A DNA stretch of 64,000 nucleotides from Lingula anatina (taxonomy: Eukaryota; Brachiopoda; Lingulata; Lingulida; Lingulidae): contig NW_019775413.1 in the NCBI RefSeq assembly GCF_001039355.2, forward strand, positions 1,246,745 through 1,310,744. The letters are read 5' to 3'. Made by a program: the position numbers and the translations under genes. Of the stretch, positions 47,982 through 60,552 are shown in pieces; within the stretch, counting starts at the first letter, position 1, and the number at the start of each line of letters is the position of its first letter. A model generated the notes under the pieces. It had not been told where the DNA came from. It ran no database searches and worked only from the letters and a program-made list of their open reading frames with translations.

Positions 47982-48525
47982 TTACGTGTTTTGGGACGAT
48001 GTGGTTACATCATTCGAAGTAAAAAAGAAATATTTCGTTTTTGAGGACGATGTTACTTCCCTAAATGTAAATAATAATCAAATTACCCCCCCCCCCCAAA
48101 AAAAAAAAAGTATTATTAAATTTTGCGCTATTGGGTTACGAGATTGTGTCTCCTCTTAGCAACGCTCTGATCGATTTGTGTAACGGTCGCATAAACATTT
48201 TGTCAGTTTATCATCGTTTCACGCCACAGGGCGGTGCTTTTATGTAGACTTTTGCGTGTAAACTGTAATTTTTTCCTAGCCTCTGGCTAAACATGGGGCC
48301 TCATGCTGCGACGTCTGTTAGTGATTCTGTGTTTTAGTACATTATAAACCCATGACCAGTAGAATACAATATGAGACTTCGATCTCCGTCTTACCTTTTC
48401 CTGCGTTTTCCGCTTTTCTGCCGAAAAAAAACCCTGAAACGTCTTTCTTGTTTTTAACAATGTCCAGAGGATTGAATTGCACCTTTAGTATTATTATTAT
48501 CAACATGGATGTTGTTACTTTCACA

Positions 48526-48576
<51 letters not shown>

Positions 48577-51107
48577 TCAAATACTTAAATACGGTACTGC
48601 TCATGTCATTGATTAATACGTCTTTACTTTTTTTTTGTATATGTAAAATGTATGTTATTTACTGTAACAAATTAAATGTGCATGTAAATATTCTAACAGG
48701 GATAAAAAGTATACATAAATATTGAAAATAAATGTGAAATTATGAAATTAATTTTTCCGTTCTTTGTTCGTAAAAGCGAGCATGTAAATTGTTAATCTAT
48801 ATTCACATTTTGAGTGTGTGATTTTCAAAACAAACCAAATTTTAATTCCAAATACTTGACACTGCCACCTGTCCTTCAGTTTGGGTTACCGCTACATTCA
48901 TAGCTTTGCTGCCACGTATAATTTTAATTTCTCAGTCATGTTTTTCGGACCTAATCAATCCTAAAATATAGGCATGATTGATATCTGTACACAAGAGAAA
49001 GATATCACTCTCGGAGAGATGTGTTGTTGGTAAAAAATGCAGCCGTTGACACGACAAACTTGACCATACACATTGGCGCTACAACTAAACAAAAAGACTA
49101 CTTGGGGTTTTCGATATGTTATTTTCTTTAAATCGTAGTTAGGCTGAACTTATATTCCAATTTACATCCTTTTGAGATGAAGGGTTTTAAATTCCTGCTA
49201 AATGAATATTACATTTTAAGCGAAAATACCGATTGTAAGACGTGCGAAGAAAATTGTACATCATTATATGTGGTATTTTTGAGTGCGGTATTCGATGATG
49301 GGGACTGTAAGTGCTTGGCAATTGAAGACGCCTGGAAAATGCGTTTAGGATTTTTTTTTTCGCGCCAAAACCATATGTCTTCGGTCACTTATAAATCCAA
49401 TTTGATTGATGAATATGACCAAATGTAATGTTTTCGGGTGAAGTATATCAGAGGAATGTATATCATTCCGGTGTCCTGCTTTTGGTCATTTGTTCCGTGT
49501 TTTCCTATTTGATTCAAGCGTTGAAACAAAGCCTGCTTCAATGTGTCGTGGTCCAACGTTGAGGACTCAATACAAACCGAGCCTTTTGAGTTCAAGTATC
49601 ATAGATTTTTTTGCGATTAGCTGGACTTTTGATCATGACCACAAATCCTTTCTTGTGACTTTAATTTCCGACATTGCAGTCCAACTTTCTACAACCTCTC
49701 TGCTCGTGCAATTCCTTAACTTCCGGTTCAAATAGGACTGAATACGAATTGCGACACGGGCTGTGATTAAGCTCTGATTAAAACTGCGAATAATTTCCTG
49801 CAGTTTCTTTGTTATCCAATCTCCGAGTCTTCGCGTGGAAAAACTTTGATTAAGTCGGCAGTTGATTCTTGATCACTATTTGTTGACTTAAAAGTATTGG
49901 ATCTTGGATTTTCAATATTTGCACAACGCGAGTCCTATTAGAAAATCCTCGACCTGTGTGATGCTTCCAGACGTGTGGGAACTAAATGGTCACGGTTTAT
50001 GAATCTGTCTCCAGAGCTAGCGGGAATATCTTTTTTTGCCAATGATCATGTGCGTGAAATTGAGTTCCCGAAATGCGACCTTGTCCAATATGGCGTTGTT
50101 TGTAAATTCTCGGGGACTGCGTTTCACGGATATATACACGGAAATCAACTGGAAGTAAAACCCCAGCAATGCCAGCGGCTTCAAAGTAATTGTAAAAGAG
50201 AAAAAAAACTAGATGTGGGGGATTAAAGAAAAAATGCGTGCATTTTTAGAAACCCACGACTTAGGATACGCCTTTTGCCCCACTGTACATGTATAATCAA
50301 AGAGATTGTAAAATACCACTTTCAGTCAATTTTGGTGTCGTATTTCATAGGATCGGATGCACAAAACTAATTTAATCCAAATAATAATTTAAAAGATGTT
50401 TTGTTGGGATTATTTGTTAAGATTTTTTCTACTTTTCAGTCTGCCCCATGGTGTTTCTTTTAAGCTACGATTCCTATCCAACCCCCATACTCTTTAATAA
50501 CTCTTCCGACACGTACAATATTTGCTGACTTATATCCTCTTGGTGTATTTGTAGCGCGCCCTCGGAAAGATCAAAACGTTCCTGATTACTGCCAATTTGT
50601 TGTGTTCGTCTTAAATAGCTTGTTTAAGCACGACAAAAACTTTGGAGATGCGAATCTAACTTTGTTGGCGCGTGCGTAGCCATCAGACACTAGTTCGGAA
50701 TGTTGGAAGTGTCAAAACTCTTTGAGGCATCTTATTTTTCACCATTACCGGGGCTGTTTAAAAACTCATTCCCACGCCGCTCTGCCATACGCTAAAATAC
50801 TAATAGCGGAAATGACGAGTCATCGAATTCGATAACAACTTCTTTTGGGCAGAAATTATAAGAGTTGAAATGTAATGCAATTCTGTTCGAGTTTTAACAC
50901 TTTTGTTTGTTGTTTTATTAAGAAAATTATTTATAGAACTGAAAAGCACAGTATTTGCTAGCACGATCTTTGTCCAATATTGTGCATTTCTATATCTACT
51001 TGCTAGCACGATCTTTGTCCAATATTGTGCATTTCTATATCTAATTATTTTTGCCGTGAATGTGTTTTCTTTCTTTACACATATCCGCGAGTAGGCAAGT
51101 TGGTGCA

Positions 51108-51146
<39 letters not shown>

Positions 51147-53234
51147 CAAAAAATGACATGAAATGAAAAATGAACAAGATTTTATAAAAAAAATACTATG
51201 ATCACGTTACTAATCATATTTGCTTAATAACCCACAGAAACACCTGGCAAAGCGAAACAACAATTATTTTTCATATCAATTATTTTGCCCACATTTATTG
51301 TCTACGAGAAAAGTATTCTTGCTTATCATCTTCATTATAAGTAACTTAATCCAACCATGAAAGTACTTCACCAACTCGATTATACCAGTGAGATCAAATA
51401 GTGTAACCTCACATCCACAAGAGGCAGGTATCAATACGTTTTAATCACCCGCTTAACTTTAAACGAACAACAATGTTTTGCAGACTAATAAAAGTACAAA
51501 CCTAATTATCTATCGATTCGATGTTCTTTGTGGTGCATTGTAACTTTCAGGGGTAGGTTAGATTAGGTTGTCTTTTTTATTGAACTTGCCTTATGATGGG
51601 AAATTATAGTCTATGCCTCTTAAAATTGATATGGGATATTTGTAAAGAATTTTTTGGAGCTTTTTTTTTTATTAATTACCTTAAATTTCTTGACTGCGAG
51701 TATATTCTTATGAATTTCCATATTGACATATTTATTTTAGTGCGTTAGCATACAAACACAAACAGAGGATGTTGGCGATACTCAAAATTGTATCAAGTTA
51801 CATACCGAAAATGAGTGCATTTGAAATTCAACATGAAGTTACACAATCTAATAGGGGAATAGAATTCTTATGGCATTATGCGGAGGACTTTTTATCTGTC
51901 TGCTCTATCCATCTTTTCTTAAAGTCGCTGTGGTATTCTTTGCGATAAATAACTTACAGTAACTTTTAAGGAAGCTGAGTCATAAAAAACAATATTAGCC
52001 TTTTTCGTATAATATACGGAAAAATTCCTCTCAGGCAAAAAAAAAAAAGAAAAAAATCCGGATTGAAGTGATCTTTTGAAGTGTCTTTGTGCCTAATATA
52101 TCAAGTCGTCTGCGTGTCACTTATCAAAACGTCAAGGAGATATGTCACTGGGCAAGGCAGACTGGACAACCGGGACTAGAAATTCGCCATACTTTCGCAT
52201 TTTTACTATCACATAAATACAAGTGGCATGTCTGGGACTTTGGTCGAGATATTTCATGACGTTCTTGAGTCCACTTGGCTATTTTGTTCCTGTGTTGTCG
52301 CCTATATTCCTAACTGGCAAGATTTCTTCGTATGATAGAGCCTCGTTTCAATCGCGTCAACTGGCTGCCACCCATGCGGGCGTTTTGAAGCAGAAAATTG
52401 GAGGAGGGGAAAAGAAGCGATGTGGTAACTCTGACCGCGAAAGTGATATACGATATGACCATGTCCTTAATGCTTGAAAATCATCATGACTTCGTCATGG
52501 CGGCCTGTCTGAAGAATGAAATTAATCCCATCTTTTGTAAAGTAGTAATCTCCAACTTATTCCCCTTTTTTAATAGAAATGCGGTATTGCTGGTGACAGT
52601 TGTTGGTTCGCGTCTTGAATATTTGACAGCAATAGAAAAAAAAAAGACATACCTTGAAAGCAAATGAACCGGCGAAAAAATGAACAAACCAGTCAAGTGA
52701 ACGTAACACTGGAACCGAAGCCTCACAATCGATTAGAATATCAGAATCTGAAAATAGTATTTTTTTTAGAGATCAACAGTCTTCATCAGTGACATTTACG
52801 GAGATTTTAAAGTTTACAGCTCCGAGTCGTATCAAATAGCTTCGGCTTGTTCAATTCGAAGACGTTTAATTATAACCAGTAAATGAGATATTCTGCATCT
52901 TTTACAGGTACAGGTAATAATCGTCAGGCTTTCTTCATTCAATTAATGATTCAAATAGAATCGCCTGACAAATGCGGGGTGCCACGCGTGAAATGAACAG
53001 TTCCAAACCAAGATATCCTATAGCCATATGTCAGCTTACGCGGGTGACTAAGTTTTCTCAACTAAAACACACCAAAATAGATCATTTAAATTTTATCTTT
53101 CAAAGAAAGGTTCTTTTAATCAAAAATTGTTCTGTTGCAAAATCCTACTGCTTTTCATATGTATATGCATTTTAATCTGCATATTTGCAAGTATAACTGC
53201 TAGTTGCATTTCAAACAATACATACGTTGCTGAA

Positions 53235-53323
<89 letters not shown>

Positions 53324-54686
53324 TAGTGTACATGGAAACGCACGCAAATACACACAAGTAAAGCAACAAAAACACTGAAGAGTTTATAAATGTGGGAACG
53401 GTTGATAATGGGGTTCCTGATAACATAATTCAGTCGTTACTACTGTAAATAGGCAGACCTGATTTAACGTGCCTTTCTTCTATTACCAGACAGATATTAA
53501 TGAACGTGGGTCCTCGTTTAACGCGTAGAATGACTAACTATTCTTTTCGATGCTTTATCAATTCGTGTGTTGGGAAAATAACGAGGATTTAGTTTTCTCA
53601 ATTTCCTATAATTTTCTTCTTTAATGCTAACTTCATAAATCACAATGGATGGGAGTATTGTGCGCTCAGGATTTGCATGATTTTATTCTTTTGTGACTCC
53701 TAGAGATTAATTTCCTGAGATTGTTTCTTTGTAAGAAATCGGCATGAAAGACACAGTAGCCAGTGCAAGTGTTGGGGCGTAAAACGTGTCCAAGCATAAC
53801 TTTTATCGTTAAGTATCTATTAACTGGAAAATTAAAGGTTTTTTTGCAAAAAGTTTTTAAAGGAAATAAGCCGGAATGTCCAAGGTTTTGATATAATTAC
53901 TTTTTGAAACAGGTATAGAGTTTTGCCATAAATTCAATCCGAAAAGAGTTTTTCGGTTCATTGCGTTTATTTTGCCTGTTTTGCTAGAATTTTTGTTTTC
54001 GCTTCTCCGAACTTTGATATTTTGATGAGCATCAAAAACACGTTCTTGTTGTTGTGATGTTAAAGTTGGGTAAACAAAGACTGCAGAACATACTTATGCC
54101 AGAAGTCAAAACTGACTTCATTATTCGAAATACCTGATGGCTACCAGAAAACAGTTTTCAAAGTATTTATTAGGTCAAACTTATCCCTCCTATAACACAA
54201 CTCTAACAATGGCAGACTGGAAGACAGGAAAGGTCCGTGTTTAAAAAAGACTCTCCACACTAAACTATCTTTGAACTAGTAGCTATGAAAAAGGGAACGT
54301 CGCATAACCTGAAAGCGACAGAAAGAGAAAAGATAATACAATAGACTCCTTTAAGTATTCCTTCATTACCTTCAGACCACGAGACCTTCCAGAGTAAAGC
54401 GATGCTGGAAGTCGTAAGGATGCCGGTTGATGATACCCGCACTTCACGGGCATCCTCTCCAAAGTGAATCAAGAATCGGTTAAGCAGAAGGCGTGAAGCA
54501 GGATGAGGCAGCGTTCTGTGGGGATTCAACCGTTCAACTACTGCGAAATGCAACGGTAATCTTGTCAACGTGTTGATAGAAGGCGTAACGCTCTATACTG
54601 TATGGTCCCAGTGATGTTAATGTAAAGTTATGTGCTGCAGAAATGAGACGGCTGATTCCAATGACCTTAAATGATTCACGCTTTCC

Positions 54687-54739
<53 letters not shown>

Positions 54740-54999
54740 AGACTTCCATACCACGCACGCATACTTGGACACGCACCAACACACACAACCGCCACCTGTG
54801 ACGTTTAAAAAGGATACTGCATTTTTTTATATAAAAAGACGTGGTATGAAATTGCAAAAATTCATTTTCATTTTCTATTTCAGCCCTCAATATATTTTGA
54901 ATAAAAATGAAAGGGAACCCGTCCACTCTGTGAGCTTGTGTCAACAATAGCCTTTACAAATATTAGAAATTATTTAAGCAAAATGTAAATATTGCAGCC
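46481..54999. other. Intergenic desert, left half
   Basis: No exon recognised on either strand. Simple repeats: (TA)n 47905-47977, (ATT)n 48526-48576, (AAT)n 51108-51146, (CT)n then (CA)n 53240-53321, (TTA)n 54688-54738. A 43-bp unit beginning TGCTAGCACGATCTTTGTCC is tandemly duplicated at 50956-50998 and 51001-51043. The low-repeat block at 47120-47600 is a further candidate element. Confidence 0.6.
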
Positions 55000-55039
55000 A
55001 GTGCAAACTATTTAATTTGATTTCTGCATTGCACTGGGG

Positions 55040-55340
55040 TGGAAATGACACAAATGATGACAAAAAGATATCGACGCCGTCTAGTTTACACAACATCGCT
55101 TCTTTCATGGTCAGTTGTGTGCCCGCCTATTGTCCCTGTAATTAAGCGTAGCAATGACACTTCCACGGGAAGCCAACGTTTCCCCAATAGTTCATCGTGC
55201 GCGGTCGCCGTTGCCCTTCCAAGTCAGACAGGCTGACAGGAATCGTTAGGAAATTGCGAAATTCTCACGCCGCCCTATTGTTCGCGGAAGTTCCCGAACT
55301 AAAACGTGCCACCATCGAACAAATCACGGCCATGGAGCAT
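55040..55340. promoter_or_regulatory. Candidate non-coding element with SOX-type sites
   Basis: CpG-bearing island. CCTATTGT cores (SOX-type ACAATAGG on the minus strand) occur at 55126-55133 and 55274-55282, with TGTAATTAAGCG between them at about 55136. Inferred from composition and motif pairing. Confidence 0.3.
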
Positions 55341-58300
55341 CATCTGGTTACATAGTTCGCAAACACTTCACTATAGACCGGATTATTTACATATTATTTG
55401 GGGGAAGTGAACTAGAACAATAGAGAAGTTTGTTAATTGGCAATTGAAAAGGCAATCTTGCAACCGAAGACAAAAGACTGACCAACCTATCCAGCGTTTA
55501 TAAAGCCCAATCGATCTGGACTCACCTTAATCACTATCTGAGATCGAACAACGTATCCTAAATGATGACTGGTGTTTACTTTTAGAGCTGGCGAAATAAA
55601 AGAACAATTGATCGCTCTTTCGAGCGAGTGTGCAAAGTTAAAGATTTTGCGGTCACACGCTTGGCGTAACCAGCGGAGCGAATCCATTGAAACGACTCTA
55701 ATCAAATAGATGAAAAAAGTCCTGGGTTTTATCTCTCTTTTAGACCATGGCAAACTATGTGGGCAGTCGAGGGATATTTTATCGTGTGGACTTGATGACA
55801 TGGTTGTCACCATTTGTCAATTCCGGCTGCTGCTACTGTTATCAGGAAAACAGGGTTTGAACGAGATTATGGCGACCGGTCGCTCTGGGAGATGACTTGG
55901 TCTTTTTTCAATCAATTCACTGACGCGCCTTGAAGCATGGCCAGAAAGCACAGCCAAATTAACATACAACCTGATGAGTTTTATCTCTACGAAGAAAGGT
56001 TAAATGGGGGCCTGGTTTATCCGATTTGTTTATATTTTGTGACAGCTTTGGAAATAAAAATGAAACTAAGAGAAACTTGCAATTGGATGGTATCAGTTAT
56101 ATCAACAACAGAATGATGAATGAATAGAACTGTATAGATTCAGATTGCTTTATTGATATTCACCTTCACGAACAAGGTACAACCAATGAATATCATGTAT
56201 GTAAAAAAAAAAGAAAAACAAAAATACAAATATTGGAATATAAATATATATTAAAAACAAAAAAAATTGATATTTCGTGAATAGTGTAAGATCGTTTTGT
56301 GCATTGTTATTCATTTGATATAACTGAGGTTTTCTTTCATTTATTATTTTTATTTTATTATTATTATTTATTAGTATTATTATTATTATTTTTTTTTTGG
56401 AAAAAATATCCTAACATATCATCTTGTATAGGATATCAGTTAAGAAGGTCCTTATATTCATTTATTAATATCTTATCGAGAAATAGCTTTGAAACTTTGT
56501 TTTGGAAAATGGCTTTTCATCTTATATAGGACAATTTGATCATGTACTTTTTGAAAATAAAATCAAAACAAGCTCAACTATAGTGAGTAACTAGTCAGTT
56601 TTCGAAACTAATCCCCTCGAGGTTCGGCAATATGCAAACACACGGCATTTTAATAAGACTTGAATATATTTACAGGGCGGATCGAAATATTATCTATGAA
56701 AAAATTGCTTTATAAACCATGTGTTATTTAAGCATGCACAATTTATCAAGATAATAAGATTAAACTTCAATCGTCAAAACAATCACAACTCGGGTTATTT
56801 GGCCCCAATTATGATCAAACAAATGCCCAAAAATTCCAAAAATTAGTTGGAGTTGGGTCGTTTACAACTTGAAGCACATAAAATCAAAGGACGTGGTAGC
56901 CTGTCCTGTGTCAGCTCCATTGCCTTCGCAAACCCCGGCACCGAGATTGACACTTTCTCTAGGGTCTCCAACGGTCTCACCTGCAACCCCCGGGGATCAC
57001 CGTGTGATTAGAGGTCTAAATCTTCACACAATTTTCCCTTTATACCTTTTCAAAACATTGAAAATCGTGTAAATTGTTGCTGTTTGAATTTTGTGTGGCG
57101 AGATTAACTTTGACCCTAAATCCTTGGTTGACGTATTAGTGCGTTCAAACAGTGCAGGCTTTGGCTGTTTGCACCGTACAAATTCCCCCGCGGACTAAGC
57201 CAAACTCTACGCTGGCAGTTGGAGGCAGGCTCTTTCTCTCTCCTCCTAAATCCGCTTAGCCGTTTGCACCTGTGGTAGGGTAGCCAATGGACAAGTGTTT
57301 GAGTCAATATTGCAGAAAGAAAAGCTCCCATTTCAATCCTGTTATTCACCGCGCAATCCGAATCTCAACCTCTTTAATATACTCCGTCCAAGGGCCAAAT
57401 TATAGCACTATTTCATTTTTAGAGCATCACTTCAAGTCATTTCGGAGGGCTATTGGAGCTGGCTTCAGAACACTTGCATAACTCTATGGAGTTCTGTTCG
57501 TGACTTATACGATGGAGAGAAAGTAAAGAGCGTGTGTCAATACAACATTTGACACTTTCGAGTGTTTTGAATATGAGGTGGATTGTATTGAATAAGCTTC
57601 GCCCGGACCAGCCAGGAATTCAAACAGTCGTAAAAAATTATATTTGTATATGCCTATATATCTATTTATCACAGTTATTGTATATACTTTCAAAACAAAA
57701 TATGAAAATTGTATTCTTAAATTGACAAAAAGTATATATGTCCTTATTTCGAAGGCAAGTTGACGTCCTTTCAATTTTCGTTTTCTATTTTTGTTATCTC
57801 TGACGCTTCGATCTGTTTACAAAAAAATACTCAGTGTTAATACTAAATTTCCACGATGTTTTAACAACAGTTGAAGAATAGAAAAAAGATAAAACTTGAT
57901 TCCTAATGTGGGGCCGGGGGCTTACTAAACAGTTTTTGTACAGAAGTCAAATAAAAAGGCGACCGCTAGCAACGCGACTGTGCGGCCCCCGAGGCGGTTT
58001 CGGTGCCATTCTCAATATTTACTTCCTTACTGTTTGGTTTTCTCTGCCTCAGTGTTTGTCATTTCTTCACGTCAATCACACATCATGCTGCCTGTGCCAC
58101 TGAGCACACAGTCACTTCTTCGTGGGAGTTCGAGTGGAACAACAAAGCTCCTATGAGCAAATACAACCCCCATGTTCGTCTGCACCCCCGTAAACTGAAC
58201 CCGCGACTTAAGGTTGGCCGCAGACAGAATGAAACCTCGTGTCATCCTTGCTGTAGGTCGTGCGGTTTGGGAGCCGTTGTTATTATCTATTTAATTACTG

Positions 58301-59290
58301 GACGATAATAGACTGAAATTGGTCTTATTGCCAGTTCGGCAACTACGGCATACAATAATGGCTGCGAGTTAAGAAAATATGGGCGGAGCATAGGGCTTAA
58401 TTCTAGATACCCTGTGTCACGTTGAAGGCAGAGAAAACAAACACCGCTACAATAGTTATTGTGCGAGGTTTACATACGACAATGGCCAAAATACCACCCC
58501 AGTTTGATGAATAGTCGAATGAGTAAAGAACCAATTTTCCGGCAACTTTGGTCCCAGGGGCATCTCTTTCTCGGATTTCACTCCAACATCAAATATTTCA
58601 ATAGATTTAAACTCTTCTGATTAGAAATCCTGCGTGTTTTGCATGCAGACCCAGAAAGCGGTCGAAGCTAGCAAAGAACGCAAGAAGGGGACGGGGCAAG
58701 GCATGGCAAGCTTGTTTTGTGCCCACGATAAAAGTTGAACGTGAGGTTGAGCGCACTGGATCGGTTTGCGGAGGAGCAGCGGAGTTGTCAACACGAGGGA
58801 TTGTTGGTGTTTTTCCGGCCAGCCAAGCAGAAAATCAGTCTCTAAGGGGCCCAGACCGACATACAGTACCAGTCAGACGGCAGTGACAGCAGTGGGCGGC
58901 CTCCAGCATCAACCAAGCTTCTCTGATTTCAACACTTTAAATCGATGGGATTTTGTGGGATGATAGAAAACCTTATCGATTGGAAATATGTGGAAGAGTC
59001 TGTGTTGCGTATCGTTTCAACCCTGCTGCTTGTATTGGGGATAAATGAATATATTTTCTTTGACTTTCTATTGAAATTTTACCTTTTTATTATTTATTTT
59101 CATTTGTTTAGTTATTTTTAATATTTATTATCAAGAAATATGAAAATCATCTTTTGTTTTCATTGTACATATTTTTCAAATAAAAATCCTATTAAATGTG
59201 GGTTGGGGGGGGGGGGGGCAATACACGAGCAAAAAGAAAATTATACATAAATCAATTAACAGACCAAACAAAGACAAAGATAATATATAT
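55341..59290. other. Intergenic desert, right half
   Basis: No exon recognised. Low-repeat, CpG-containing blocks lie at 55460-55900, 56860-57480 and 57900-58960, separated by AT-rich DNA. A near-repeat of TTTGCACCGTAC/TTTGCACCTGTG occurs at about 57170 and 57262. The 101-codon frame at 58003 begins with GTG and has no exon support. Confidence 0.5.
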
Positions 59291-60552
59291 AAATTAATAA
59301 AAGTCATACATTTATTTTTACAATTTCAAAGGCATAAAAATCCATAGGACTTTCCTCCTTCTTATACAAAGGTAACAAAAAACCCAAGACCACACAAACC
59401 GAAGCCGAATTTCAATATCAGTCCACAAACCTCAAATGACTGAATTTTCCTCCGATTTCATTGAGCGCAGCTATTTTTTTTCTTTTCTTCAGACGGCAAG
59501 CGTCTCATAAATATTCAATATAAATATTAGTCTTAAACTTTTGAAAATATTTGCAAGAAAACGGTTCAAATTCAGCCCAGACCTCCGCAAACGTTTCGAG
59601 CTCTGCCACAGGCAATCTGTGAGCTGACACGCCGGGAAATCGATGCATTCTGACCTATCTCTATGCACAATGTTAATTCAATTACCAATGCCCCGAAAGA
59701 ATTCCTATTATAGGAAAATCAAACTTGGAATTCCCAGGATTCTAGGTTATCCTTTGTTGGACTCTGATTTTAAGACAAATAAAAAGGAATTGAAGGAAAG
59801 TCTACTACAACATCTTTCTTTTTCTTTCATCCACAAATAAAAGAAGCTTAATGTGAATGGATCAATTAAACACTTGGTTGGTCAAAGATTCCCATTCAGT
59901 CTGGTTATTTTCCGTGCTTCTCTTTGAGAGAGAGAGATAGACTACCGTGGTCTCCAAAAAGCCTTTCATGAGGTTATCAATTTACAAACTTCTCTATACT
60001 AAAAAGTTAATCATCAACACATACATTCTTATATTTAACCAGAAAATAAATAAAACAAGTTTTAAAAAATAATAACAAAATCCTTCACGTGGCCAACTCT
60101 GATACCTTGGAAATAGAAATACACATTCATTGCACTGCTCCACGTCGTTACTACTATATATCTACGGGTCGAAAGGCTGACACATCTGGGCTTCCATGGA
60201 TCAATACACACTGACGCCTCAATCTCACGCCTAAGTACCAAGTTGGTCAAAAATTGTCTGATAGTCTGCAATTAATAACTCATTGTTTTCTCTTTATTGT
60301 CACACCTATCTCCTGGGCTGAAACGCGCGGCGTATTCAGGTACAAATTATGCTCAGCGCTCCTGGCACTGTTCTGATAATATACCGTCACACGGCTTTTT
60401 TTAAAATGAGATTCAAGACATAAACTGCATCATGCTCATTGTCTTTTTGTTTAAGAAACTAACTGACGTATCTCACTCACAGAGCTGAGTGTCCAGTGAT
60501 GGTTGCAATGTCCGTCGCGGTCCGCTTCATGGACAGTTTTATCCACGGCTAG
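59291..60552 (-). other. Probable Islet 3' UTR and downstream sequence
   Basis: AATAAA on the minus strand at 60293-60298 lies ~255 bases after the Islet stop and is the best polyadenylation signal. A second, at about 59310-59316, would give a ~1.2-kb UTR. Confidence 0.45.

Noticed and set aside
53120-53426. Overlapping frames with Cys-Val and Arg-Glu repeats
   Set aside because: These are (CT)n(CA)n microsatellites translated in different frames.
54534-54947. 137-codon minus-strand frame with poly-Asn
   Set aside because: The Asn run is the TTA microsatellite read backwards; nothing else supports a gene.
58003-58308. 101-codon frame with a hydrophobic start and several cysteines
   Set aside because: It starts with GTG, not ATG, and has no splice sites or conserved pattern; kept only as part of a low-repeat block.
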